Positions 50,148 through 58,175 of a DNA stretch of 62,440 nt are shown here, in pieces. Each line of letters begins with the position of its first letter. The stretch's first letter is position 1. The position numbers and the translations under genes are program-made. The notes beneath the pieces are model-generated. The model was not told the origin of the DNA. It saw only the letters and a program-made list of their open reading frames with translations, and ran no database searches. The stretch is from Flavobacterium sp. UBA7680 (lineage in GTDB: Bacteria; Bacteroidota; Bacteroidia; Flavobacteriales; Flavobacteriaceae): contig NZ_DLHA01000011.1 in assembly GCF_002482975.1 (NCBI RefSeq), positions 1 to 62,440 of the forward strand, read 5' to 3'.

Positions 50148-50241
50148 CAAATATAAGTATTAATACTTATAAAAATACGTATGGTATTTATTTTTTTAAG
50201 TAGATATAGTTTTTCCGTAATACGTATTTGATCGTAATCTT
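50148..50241 (-). promoter_or_regulatory. nirB promoter with 20-bp perfect palindrome and TACGTAT sites
   Basis: The -7 element TATATTTG (minus strand, 50155-50148) has no TTG -33 element. Overlapping its upstream edge is the perfect palindrome TATAAGTATTAATACTTATA (50152-50171), i.e. TAAGTAT-TA-ATACTTA in 7-2-7 form. Further TACGTAT-type heptamers lie at 50176-50182 and around 50200-50228. A partial Fnr-like TTGAT-N4-ATC lies at 50228-50239. It is the densest operator cluster in the window. Confidence 0.65.
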
Positions 50242-50389
50242 TTACGTAGTGCGGGTTTTTAGCGAAATGGAAGAGTGATAATTATTTTAAATTTGAAAAG
50301 ATTCTAAATAAGAAATTCAAAATAATGTCGTAAATTCATAAGAATTTTACTTGTATTTTGTTAAAAGGTCTTATTTCAAATAAAATGTT

Positions 50390-51169
50390 ATGAAAAATAT
50401 ATTTTCACTTTTGTTCGTATTTTCTTTAATTGTGGGCTGTAAATCTACAACGGGCCAAACTTCGGATACTAAAACTATTTCTGAATATGGTTCTCAGGAA
50501 GATGAAATGAAATATTATTTTACTGCAACCGGAAATGAGCCGTTTTGGGGCTTAAAGATGGGAAATGAAGAAATCATTTTCACCTCTTTAATTACGGGAA
50601 AAGAAAAACTTTTTTTTGCGCCTGTTGATGCAGTTAAAGCAATGGATGCTAATGTTAAGATGTATAAAGTTGCTAATGAAACTTCGACAGCGACTATTAC
50701 AATACAGCAGGTAGATTGTCAAAATTCAATGTCGGGAGCTATTTCTCCTTATAAAGTTTCGATAGAAATTAAAAATAATGCTGAATTAGAAACTAAAAAG
50801 ATTGGCGGCTGCGGAAAGTATAATACCGATTATCGTTTACATGATATTTGGGTTCTGGAAGAACTCAACGGATTTAAAGTTTTCATAACCGATTTTCAAA
50901 GAGAATTGCCACGAATTGAAATCAACTCTTCTGAAAATAGATTTATGGGTTACGGTGGTTGTAATGCGATAAGCGGAAGTATTTTTTATGAAAAAGATTT
51001 ACTTCGTTTCTCTAAAGTGATTTCGACTTTAATGGCTTGTGCACCGGGAAATAAAGAAGGAGAATTTACGAAAGCTCTTCAAAATACGACTACATATAGT
51101 ATTGAAAATAACCGATTGACTTTGTCGAATCCTTCAGGTAAACTTTTGGTTTTTAAGAAAGTAGATTGA
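50390..51169 (+). CDS. META/HslJ-domain lipoprotein 1
   Basis: 259 aa. Lipoprotein signal with lipobox (IVGCKS). The first half resembles the COG3650-type membrane domain (FTATGNEPFWGLKMGNEEIIF). The C-terminal META domain (about 155-255) has WVLEELNG and MGYGGCNAISGSIFYE. The heat-shock protein HslJ shares the domain. Probably periplasmic or envelope stress-related; precise role unknown. Confidence 0.88.
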   Translation: MKNIFSLLFVFSLIVGCKSTTGQTSDTKTISEYGSQEDEMKYYFTATGNEPFWGLKMGNEEIIFTSLITGKEKLFFAPVDAVKAMDANVKMYKVANETSTATITIQQVDCQNSMSGAISPYKVSIEIKNNAELETKKIGGCGKYNTDYRLHDIWVLEELNGFKVFITDFQRELPRIEINSSENRFMGYGGCNAISGSIFYEKDLLRFSKVISTLMACAPGNKEGEFTKALQNTTTYSIENNRLTLSNPSGKLLVFKKVD

Positions 51170-51185
51170 TAATTTTGAGTTTTTA

Positions 51186-51254
51186 AAATGTCTTATAATG
51201 GTTTAAAAATGACTTATAGTAACATAAAAATGACTTAAAGCTGGAATATTTTTG
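51186..51254 (+). promoter_or_regulatory. three 21-bp-period direct repeats before a -7 element
   Basis: AAATG(A/T)CTTA(T/A)A units start at 51186, 51207 and 51228, exactly two helical turns apart. They are followed by -7 element TATTTTTG at 51247-51254 for the META gene at 51285. A direct-repeat period of 21-22 bp is typical of LytTR-type regulators. Confidence 0.55.
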
Positions 51255-51284
51255 TAAAATAAAACTTATAAATATTTATTTTAC

Positions 51285-51716
51285 ATGAAAAAGATTTTAA
51301 TGTTGTTTGTTGCTGTATCATTAGTTTGTAGCTGCAAATCAAGTAAAACTACAAATTCAGTAGCTGTAACTAACGAAAACGCAATTGAAAAGAAATTACA
51401 ACAAACCTGGATTTTAGAGAATTTAAACGGAAAAGTAATTACGGATAAAGACTTTTCAAGTGCTCCAAAATTAGAATTAACTTCATCAAGTTTTTCTGGA
51501 TCAACAGGATGCAACGGTATTAAAGGAAGTTTAGAATCTGATGGTGCAGGAAAACTTAAATTTCCTAATCTTACTTCAGAAACTAAAAAATGTGATGCAA
51601 AAAAAGAAGGTGAATTTATGCAGTTATTAAGAACGACTTCTGGTTATTCTATTGAAAATAACAAACTTTACCTTTCTAATCAATTTGGTCTTACAATGTC
51701 TTTCAAAAAAGGTTAA
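51285..51716 (+). CDS. META/HslJ-domain lipoprotein 2
   Basis: 143 aa, single META domain. The lipobox is VCSC at about 12-15. The core has TWILENLNGKVI, GSTGCNGIKGSLE and two Cys as in paralogue 1 upstream. The C-terminal IENNKLYLSN matches the same position in paralogue 1. It has its own promoter and terminator. Confidence 0.9.
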   Translation: MKKILMLFVAVSLVCSCKSSKTTNSVAVTNENAIEKKLQQTWILENLNGKVITDKDFSSAPKLELTSSSFSGSTGCNGIKGSLESDGAGKLKFPNLTSETKKCDAKKEGEFMQLLRTTSGYSIENNKLYLSNQFGLTMSFKKG

Positions 51717-51722
51717 TTCACA

Positions 51723-51754
51723 AAAGGCTTCGATTAATTTCGAAGCCTTTTTTA
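51723..51754 (+). terminator. intrinsic terminator after META lipoprotein 2
   Basis: Stem AAAGGCTTCGA / TTCGAAGCCTTT followed by a T-run, just downstream of the stop codon. Confidence 0.85.
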
Positions 51755-51879
51755 TTTTGTCATTTCGAGGAACGAGAAATCGCACTAATAATTCCGCAAA
51801 GAAAAAGATAAAAAAAATCCGTGCAAATCCGCGTTTTCGCGTAAGCGAATCCGTTAAATCCGCGTGCCATCTCACATTG

Positions 51880-53160
51880 TTATTCCAATAATTCTTTAGG
51901 ATCTTCATCATCACCTTCAATAAAATCCAATTCTAAAGCTCGTACAGTCTGAACCGCCTTTCCAGCAATACCACGAATTGATCCGTACATTCCTAAAGTG
52001 TTGTGAACTACTTTTTCGATTTGTTTTTCACGTTGTTTCCAGATTCTTTGCATCGCTCTTTTCTCCGCATCAAGATCACCTTGCATTTGCGTAAAACCTT
52101 CTACGATTCCTTCAATCTGCAAACGGAATTCATTACTGGTTAAAAAATCGTACAACATCGACATTTTATCGCCTTTGTTTTCCTGCGCCTGAACGGCCTG
52201 ACTTACCTGAATTAGTGACTGACGTAAAACAGCGCTTAAACCTTTAAATTCTTCATACGTACAAATCCAGATTCCGTCGCGCATTCCCATACGTTCCATT
52301 CCGGCCGGCATAACTTCGGTTACCAAAACACCGATATTGGCTCTTTTTGTTCTAATATCGTTTTTAAATTTTTCGATCCAGGAAGGCTGAAAAGCTTTTG
52401 TTCTTTTACTTTCGTAATAAATAGAACCGCAATTTTGCAGTTCGCGGGTGTTTACAATTTGAAGACAATCGGCACCATTTGCACCTTTTTTGATTTCATC
52501 AATGCTGTCAAGAGGGAAATTATTTGCCAGCCATTCTTCGATCGCTAATTCCATTACTTCGCCTTGTAATTGCATAGAACCTTGTTCCTGCTTGCGTTTC
52601 ATTTCTTCGATCAGCTTTTTTTGATCGTCAGATTGTTTTTGATATTCTTTGATTTTCAGCTCGTTTTTTTCTTCTTCCTGTTTGCGGATTTTATCACGTT
52701 CTAACACCAAAGTAGCGTTTAATTGCTTTTGTGCTTCGGCTTCAATTGCTTCTTTCATTTCCAGTTTTTCACGCTGTAATTTTGCAATTTCGCCTTCCAT
52801 TTTATTTAATTCTCTGATTTTTTCTGATTTTTCAGAGAGTTCTTTTTCCATTAAAAGCAAACGATCTTTGTTTTCTTCTTCTAGTTTGACTTTTAGTTTT
52901 TCGGTAATTTCTTTTTCGGCTGTTTTTTTCTCTTTCTCAAGACGCTCAATAAAAAGCTCATTTTCCTGTTTTTTCTTTACTTCAAATTCGGCTTTTGCTT
53001 TTTCGAACTGCTCGTTTTTGAGTTCTAATTCTTTATTTTGGATGGTAGCTTTCTGTTGAAATTCTTTGCGTATACTATCTTCCAATTGATGTTTTAATAC
53101 ATCATTGACATCGATGGGAGTTCCGCAGTTTGGACACTGAATTGAAGATTGTTCAGCCAT
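51880..53160 (-). CDS. DUF2130 coiled-coil protein
   Basis: 426 aa. An N-terminal zinc-ribbon-like start (IQCPNCGTPI, one Cys pair) is followed by a Lys/Glu-rich coiled coil (about 30-200). The C-terminal DUF2130 region has GEVMELAIEEWLANNFP, ADCLQIVNTRELQNCGSIYYESKRTKAF and NIGVLVTEVMP. That part resembles restriction-endonuclease-like folds. Biological role unknown. Antisense frames over the coiled coil give a spurious Ser/Phe-rich ORF. Confidence 0.9.
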   Translation of the reverse strand: MAEQSSIQCPNCGTPIDVNDVLKHQLEDSIRKEFQQKATIQNKELELKNEQFEKAKAEFEVKKKQENELFIERLEKEKKTAEKEITEKLKVKLEEENKDRLLLMEKELSEKSEKIRELNKMEGEIAKLQREKLEMKEAIEAEAQKQLNATLVLERDKIRKQEEEKNELKIKEYQKQSDDQKKLIEEMKRKQEQGSMQLQGEVMELAIEEWLANNFPLDSIDEIKKGANGADCLQIVNTRELQNCGSIYYESKRTKAFQPSWIEKFKNDIRTKRANIGVLVTEVMPAGMERMGMRDGIWICTYEEFKGLSAVLRQSLIQVSQAVQAQENKGDKMSMLYDFLTSNEFRLQIEGIVEGFTQMQGDLDAEKRAMQRIWKQREKQIEKVVHNTLGMYGSIRGIAGKAVQTVRALELDFIEGDDEDPKELLE

Positions 53161-53553
53161 TTTTATTGATTTTATTTTGTAGAATTATAATTTGCTAAGG
53201 TATTTAAAAGTTCTCTTTTTATGAGTGAGATTGGTGTGATAAATTGTAACGATTTTTTTGTTTGCCACGAATTGCACGAATTTTCACGAATTGTTTTTGA
53301 TTAATCTCGCAAAGTCGCAGAGGCGCAAAGTTTTTTTTAGCCACAGATTAAAAAGATTAAAAGGATTTTTTCAATTGCCTCCAGCTTTAGCTGGAGGTAT
53401 AAAAGTTGAATTAGAAAAGGCTTTAGCCAAAAAACTACAGATTTAGCTAAAGCCTTTTAAACTTAATTATTTTTCCATCCAGCTAAAGCTGGACGCAACT
53501 CAAAAAAAACTTTGCGCCTCTGCGACTTTGCGAGATTAAATTATAAAGCAATC
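53161..53553. other. repeat-filled gap between DUF2130 and LysR genes
   Basis: About 390 bp without a gene. An outer inverted pair (CGCAAAGTCGCAGAGGCGCA units at about 53305-53337 and 53505-53536) encloses a nested CCAGC element (53372-53500). A 'gccacgaatt' unit lies at 53264. Confidence 0.75.
53372..53500. repeat. nested palindromic element, second copy
   Basis: Same architecture as 43919-44045: outer TCCAGCTTTAGCTGGA / TCCAGCTAAAGCTGGA arms and inner AAAGGCTTTAGCC / TAGCTAAAGCCTTT arms. The spacers have diverged. Confidence 0.85.
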
Positions 53554-54441
53554 TTAGCGTGAACCACTTTTCTTCAATAAAAAATCAACAGCGGCTTTAG
53601 TGATTTCAGATTCATCTTCTTTTGATGTAATTATCGAAACATCTGTACGCAAATTGACTTTTTTCAATTCGATAAAACCAATTTCAGGATCTTGATTATT
53701 CTTTGCAATATTTGAAGGAACAATCGAAATTCCTAATCCGTTTTTGACTAATTGTACTATTGAATTAATGTTGTTGGCTTCGTGAATTATCTTCGGCGTA
53801 AAGCCATAAAATGCACAAAGCTCTAATAAAACTTCATGATAATGAGGTGCGTAATCTTTATTGAAAAATACAAAAGTTTCATCTTTTAAATTTAATATCT
53901 CTTTTTCAGATTTCAGCTGAATGTTATTTTTATTAAATACAATTGAAAATCCATCCTGAAACCATAAATGCGATTTTATTTTAGGAGATTTTATAGGAGA
54001 ACGTATAATTCCCATTTCGATTTTTCCTTGTTCTAACGCATCGATTTGCTTTGTGGTAGAAACTTCAAAAAGCTTGAAATTCACATACGGAAATTGTATT
54101 TTTAAATGTTTTATTAAATCGGAAATAACTGCCGAATAAATAGAGCTGATATAAGCAATCCTGAATTCGCCTGAAACATTCTCGGCAATCTTTTTTGTTT
54201 TTAAAGAGATATGTTCCAAATTTTGAAAAAGTGTTTTGACTTCTTTTTCGAAATATTTTCCAGCTTCGGTCAATTCTACTTTTTTATTGTTCCGAATGAA
54301 AAGTTTCGCCTGAAGTTCTTCTTCGAGTTCGATAATCTGGCGGCTTAATGGCGGCTGCGAAATAAATAGTTTTTCTGAAGCTTTCGTAAAGTTCAGTTCT
54401 TCGGCTACAGCCAGAAAATATTTTAAGTGACGTAATTCCAT
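53554..54441 (-). CDS. LysR-family transcriptional regulator
   Basis: 295 aa. The N-terminal HTH (1 to about 62) is MELRHLKYFLAVAEELNFTKASEKLFISQPPLSRQI. A periplasmic-binding-like effector domain follows. It is divergent from the methyltransferase gene at 54643. Palindromic boxes near the start codon suggest autoregulation. The effector is unknown. Confidence 0.95.
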   Translation of the reverse strand: MELRHLKYFLAVAEELNFTKASEKLFISQPPLSRQIIELEEELQAKLFIRNNKKVELTEAGKYFEKEVKTLFQNLEHISLKTKKIAENVSGEFRIAYISSIYSAVISDLIKHLKIQFPYVNFKLFEVSTTKQIDALEQGKIEMGIIRSPIKSPKIKSHLWFQDGFSIVFNKNNIQLKSEKEILNLKDETFVFFNKDYAPHYHEVLLELCAFYGFTPKIIHEANNINSIVQLVKNGLGISIVPSNIAKNNQDPEIGFIELKKVNLRTDVSIITSKEDESEITKAAVDFLLKKSGSR

Positions 54442-54442
54442 G

Positions 54443-54490
54443 ATACTTTAAAAGTATTATTAATTGATAAAAATAGTATTTTTAAAGTAT
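54443..54490. promoter_or_regulatory. candidate LysR operator boxes
   Basis: ATACTTT-A-AAAGTAT (54443-54457) and AGTATTTTTAAAGTAT (54475-54490) are near-palindromes about 32 bp apart, immediately upstream of the LysR start. They fit the T-N11-A LysR-box layout. Confidence 0.5.
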
Positions 54491-54525
54491 TTATGAAAAG
54501 GATAGTTTTGAAAAAAAATAATGGA

Positions 54526-54624
54526 CCACGGATTTTACGGATGAAACAGATTTGCACTAATTTGTTTTTATATAAAGATTAAATAATATCTACGCCAACG
54601 GGTTTAATCCGCAAAATCCGTGGG
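54526..54624. repeat. inverted repeat (ccacggattttacgg type)
   Basis: CCACGGATTTTACGG (54526-54540) and inverted CCGCAAAATCCGTGGG (54609-54624) enclose about 70 bp upstream of the methyltransferase gene. Confidence 0.75.
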
Positions 54625-54642
54625 CAATCTAAAACAAAAGCT

Positions 54643-55350
54643 ATGAAAAAATCAACTATTGCAGAGATCAGAGAAAGGTTTGATAATGATGTCGAACGAT
54701 TTTCGAATTTAGAAACGGGGCAGTTGTCTACAATTGATGCTAAAGTTTCATTAGAATTAATTACGGAAGCTTCAAAACGAATTGTTCCAAATGCTACTCA
54801 TGTTTTAGATATTGGCTGCGGTGCCGGAAATTACACTTTAATGATGTTGTCTAAATTGCCAGATTTAAATTGCACTTTGGTCGATTTGAGTTTACCAATG
54901 TTGGATAAAGCTTTTGAAAGAGTTTCGGCTGCAACAAACGGAAAAGTTGAAATTAAACAAGGAGATATTCGGGAAGTTTATTTAGAGGAAAATAGTTTTG
55001 ATATTATATTGGCTGGAGCCGTTTTGCATCATCTACGCGACGACAAAGATTGGGAAACTACTTTTACAAAGTTGTTTAAATTATTAAAACCAGGCGGTTG
55101 TTTTATGATTTCTGATTTAATCACGCAGGATACTGATTTGTTGAATGAATATACGTGGGAGCGTTACGGGGAATATTTAGAAGGAATAGGAGGGGCAGAA
55201 TATCGTCAAAATGTATTTGATTATATCGCCAAAGAAGATACGCCAAGATCAATGAATTACCAATTGGATTTGATGAAAAAAGTAGGTTTTAAAAGCGTTG
55301 AAATTTTACATAAGAATATGTGTTTTGGGGCTTTTGGTGGGATTAAATAA
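54643..55350 (+). CDS. class I SAM-dependent methyltransferase
   Basis: 235 aa. Motif I is VLDIGCGAGNYTLMML (about 65-80). The acidic motif II VDLSLPMLDKA and motif IV DIILAGAVLHHL follow. The pattern fits small-molecule methyltransferases (UbiE/CmoA-like). Divergent from the LysR gene, which may control it. Substrate unknown. Confidence 0.92.
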   Translation: MKKSTIAEIRERFDNDVERFSNLETGQLSTIDAKVSLELITEASKRIVPNATHVLDIGCGAGNYTLMMLSKLPDLNCTLVDLSLPMLDKAFERVSAATNGKVEIKQGDIREVYLEENSFDIILAGAVLHHLRDDKDWETTFTKLFKLLKPGGCFMISDLITQDTDLLNEYTWERYGEYLEGIGGAEYRQNVFDYIAKEDTPRSMNYQLDLMKKVGFKSVEILHKNMCFGAFGGIK

Positions 55351-55355
55351 AAGGT

Positions 55356-55441
55356 TTGCCACGAATTTCACGAATTTTCACGAATTATTTTTTTTTCTAT
55401 GAGAATAAAAATTAGTGTAAATTAGTGAAATTCGTGGCAAA
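55356..55441. repeat. inverted repeat (gccacgaatttcacg type)
   Basis: TTGCCACGAATTTCACGAA at the left and TTAGTGAAATTCGTGGCAA at the right; same units as 46798-46988. It separates convergent genes and could terminate both. Confidence 0.8.
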
Positions 55442-55445
55442 AAAA

Positions 55446-55907
55446 CTATGCGATTTGCTTAGGAGCAGGGAATTTGCTTCTTAAATTAAAAACAAGTTCT
55501 GATGCTCCGTTTTGTTGTAAATAATCTAATTTTTCTACCGCTTCTTCCAGAGTAGGAATATTTCCTTTAGGAATCCACCACATGGCGGTGTGTGCTTTTC
55601 CGAATTTAAGAAACCATTCTTTTCTGCGCTTTAAAAACTCGCTGTGAAAAGTTTTGTACATATAATTTTCTAAGGTTTCAATGTTTTCCCAAACCGAAAC
55701 ATTTATAATTATTTGCTCGTCATTGTATGGATTTAAATTCGTGGCATTATCGGAATCATCTTTTAAACGCCAGACAAATCCTTCACTGTTTTCGGCTAAA
55801 GTGTTTACTAAATCCAGGTTATCTACAAATTCTTTCATGATTGGATCGTTGATATCGACTCCTTTCATTTTGGCAATATTAATTTCTGCTAAATGGTAAT
55901 TGCTCAT
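55446..55907 (-). CDS. DUF3291-family protein
   Basis: 153 aa with the N-terminal HLAEINIAKMKGVDINDPIMKEFVDNLD and the VWENIETLENYMYKTFHSEFLKRRKEWF region of DUF3291, an ABM-like dimeric barrel family. It follows the quinone oxidoreductase gene on the same strand. The family role is unknown; the neighbourhood suggests oxidative or quinone metabolism. Confidence 0.85.
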   Translation of the reverse strand: MSNYHLAEINIAKMKGVDINDPIMKEFVDNLDLVNTLAENSEGFVWRLKDDSDNATNLNPYNDEQIIINVSVWENIETLENYMYKTFHSEFLKRRKEWFLKFGKAHTAMWWIPKGNIPTLEEAVEKLDYLQQNGASELVFNLRSKFPAPKQIA

Positions 55908-55965
55908 ATTTATGTTGTTAATTATGAAGCAATTTAGTTTTTTTTGAAATATATCCTAGAAAGAA

Positions 55966-56943
55966 TTAAATGATATCTACAACAATTTTTCCAATGGCAG
56001 AATTATCACTAACAGCTTTATGAGCTTCCATTGCGTTGTCTAAAGTGAATGTTCTAGGATCAATTAATGGTTTTAGTTTTCCTTCTTCAATAAACTTAGT
56101 TGTTTCTTTTAAAATATCTCCATGATGTTTTCTTCCTTCGTTGCCAATCATTGGACGTAAAACAAAAATACCATGAATACTTGCATTACGAAGTGAACTT
56201 ATTGCTAATGTATGAGTTCCGAAAGCATAACAGCTGCTGATTTGGCCGTAATGACGAATAGCTTTAAGTGAATCATCAAAAGATTGACCTCCAATGGTAT
56301 CGTAAATAACATCAAAACCTTTTCCGTCTGTGTATTGATTTACGCAATCTTCAACTGGTGTGTTTTTATCAATCGCGGTTGCTCCATACGATTTTACAAT
56401 TTCTGCTTTTTGAGAAGAAACCGTTGCGTATACATCGGCACCAAAAATTTTAGCTAATTGTACTACCATATGCCCAACGCCGCCTGCGCCTGCGTGAACC
56501 AAAACTTTATCTCCTTTTTGAACTCTTGCTCTGTCAATCAAACCTTCCCAAGCTGTAAGCAATACTAGCGGAATTCCTGCTGCTTCTTTCATGCTTAGGT
56601 TTTTAGGTTTTATAGCTAGTAAATCTGCATCTACAGCGGTATATTCTGCTAAAGTTCCCTGAAGACCAAGAACGCCGCCAGCAAGTCCGTAAACTTCGTC
56701 ACCAACTTTAAATTCCATTACGCCTTCACCAATTTCTTCAATTACTCCGGCAAGATCGGTTCCTAAAACAGCGGGTAAAACAGGTGATGCATAAGGCGAA
56801 AGTCCAAGTCGGATTTTGTTATCGATTGGGTTTACGCCGCTTGCGTGTATTTTAACTAAAACTTCTCCTTTTTTAGGAGTTGGTTTTTCAATCTCAGTTT
56901 TTACGAACTCAGATTCGTATGTATTGGTAAAAAGTGCTTTCAT
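55966..56943 (-). CDS. zinc-independent MDR quinone oxidoreductase
   Basis: 325 aa NADPH:quinone oxidoreductase-like MDR protein. The GroES-like half has VLVKIHASGVNPIDNKIR and VLGTDLAGVIEEIGEG. The Rossmann motif is VLVHAGAGGVGHMVVQLAKIFGA. Zn-ligand Cys residues of alcohol dehydrogenases are absent. It starts 11 bp after the ABM gene, so it forms one operon with it and the MdaB-like gene. Confidence 0.93.
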   Translation of the reverse strand: MKALFTNTYESEFVKTEIEKPTPKKGEVLVKIHASGVNPIDNKIRLGLSPYASPVLPAVLGTDLAGVIEEIGEGVMEFKVGDEVYGLAGGVLGLQGTLAEYTAVDADLLAIKPKNLSMKEAAGIPLVLLTAWEGLIDRARVQKGDKVLVHAGAGGVGHMVVQLAKIFGADVYATVSSQKAEIVKSYGATAIDKNTPVEDCVNQYTDGKGFDVIYDTIGGQSFDDSLKAIRHYGQISSCYAFGTHTLAISSLRNASIHGIFVLRPMIGNEGRKHHGDILKETTKFIEEGKLKPLIDPRTFTLDNAMEAHKAVSDNSAIGKIVVDII

Positions 56944-56954
56944 AGCTTTATTTA

Positions 56955-57233
56955 TTAAAGTATTTGGATTGTTTTGTAAACTTGAATTGGCGCGGCAGTT
57001 AATGCTTCGCTTTTTGCAATAAAATCTTGTAAATGTGGTTGATTGTTATGTATATCAAGTCCTGCCTGATCTTTCCATTCTTCCCAAATAATGAATACAT
57101 TATCAGTTGTGTGAAGATCGTAACGAACGCAGGCTTCTTCTTTTCTGGTTTGTGTAACAAGGTTTTGAATCAAGGTTTTAACTTCTTCAATGTTTTCTTG
57201 TTTACTTTTTATAATTGCGGTGATAGAGATCAT
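56955..57233 (-). CDS. antibiotic biosynthesis monooxygenase-type (YgiN-like) protein
   Basis: 92 aa ABM domain: ISITAIIKSKQENIEEVKTLI, CVRYDLHTTD and FIIWEEWKDQAGLDIH. In E. coli the related YgiN is a quinol monooxygenase partnered with MdaB. Here the gene lies 2 bp downstream of an MdaB-like gene, the same pairing. Confidence 0.92.
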   Translation of the reverse strand: MISITAIIKSKQENIEEVKTLIQNLVTQTRKEEACVRYDLHTTDNVFIIWEEWKDQAGLDIHNNQPHLQDFIAKSEALTAAPIQVYKTIQIL

Positions 57234-57235
57234 GA

Positions 57236-57841
57236 TTATAAATTTTTAAAAGTTTCTTCTAAGTGTTTGGTGTAGTTTTCTTTGAAGATGACAATGTTTT
57301 CTGCAGTTGCACCTTTTTCAACGTCGTGGAAATGGAAACTGTTTAGTTTTTCCATACCTACAAATTTATTCATTTTATGGAAACCAAACATAACTCCTTC
57401 GTCTACAGATGTTTCTTCGAAAAATTCTCCCGGAAGTGTAAAGGCAGTTGCAGGCGCATTCCAACTTGTAGTCAGTATATATTTACGTCCGTGTAATTGT
57501 CCGCCTGTTCCGTAATTGATGTCAGGATTTACTCGGCTTCTTCCATCGCTTTTGTAAATTCCTTTTTGGTGTCCGGCTGTGAAAACGTCATCGATGTATT
57601 TTTTGAAAAGATTTGGTAACTGAAACCACCAAACCGGTGTGTGATATACAACAACATCTGCCCAAACAAATTTTTCTACTTCTTCGTCTAAGTCAAAATC
57701 TTGTTTGATATCGGTTGTTTTAATTTCAAATTTGTTACTGTTTTTTAAGTATTCGATTGTCCAGTCGGTAACGGTTTCGTTGAATTTTCCGCCTGAATGT
57801 GCAAAATTTTGACTTCCGTTGATGATAAATATTTTCTTCAT
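57236..57841 (-). CDS. MdaB-like NAD(P)H-dependent quinone reductase
   Basis: 201 aa from ATG 57841 (MKKIFIINGSQNFAHSGG). The longer frame upstream runs into a repeat. Flavodoxin-like fold: the FMN loop NGSQNFAHSGGKFNE at the N-terminus, VVYHTPVWWFQLPNLFKKYIDDVF in the middle and a KYILTTSWNAP motif. First gene of the quinone-handling operon (mdaB-like, ABM, MDR reductase, DUF3291). Confidence 0.93.
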   Translation of the reverse strand: MKKIFIINGSQNFAHSGGKFNETVTDWTIEYLKNSNKFEIKTTDIKQDFDLDEEVEKFVWADVVVYHTPVWWFQLPNLFKKYIDDVFTAGHQKGIYKSDGRSRVNPDINYGTGGQLHGRKYILTTSWNAPATAFTLPGEFFEETSVDEGVMFGFHKMNKFVGMEKLNSFHFHDVEKGATAENIVIFKENYTKHLEETFKNL

Positions 57842-57864
57842 TTTACTTTTTGTTCTGATGAATT

Positions 57865-57956
57865 CGGGTTGCGTGAGGGATAGGAGTGGAAATCCTTTTG
57901 TGCCGGGGTTTGGTACAAAAGATTGTAACGGATAGCCCGGCCCTTGGGACACGCCC
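57865..57956. repeat. dispersed element (gagggataggag...ggatagcccgg type)
   Basis: Contains GAGGGATAGGAGTGGAAATC, an inner stem CTTTTGTGCC / GGTACAAAAG, and GGATAGCCCGGCCC near its end. Related to the element at 44100-44221. Confidence 0.8.
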
Positions 57957-57991
57957 AAATTCTAATTATTTAAATTTTTGAGAGTTTTTTT

Positions 57992-58172
57992 TTAACACAT
58001 AGAGACATAGATTTTCTTTTTCTAAAAAAGGTAATTGAAAGAAACTAGTTTCTCACACATAGTTCTCAAAATTGTCATTCCGAGTAATGACAAGATTGTG
58101 CAGACTATGTTTGTTAATGCAAGTGAAACGCCTTTATCGATAAAGAAAAATCTATGTTCCTATGTGTTTAAA
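57992..58172. repeat. dispersed inverted-repeat element (acacatag type), second copy
   Basis: Arms AACACATAGAGACATAGATT and inverted AATCTATGTTCCTATGTGTT; same family as 3326-3468. Confidence 0.8.
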
Positions 58173-58175
58173 ATA

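Noticed and set aside
52649..53059. Plus-strand 136-codon Ser/Phe-rich ORF
   Set aside because: It is antisense to the Lys/Glu coiled coil of the DUF2130 gene.
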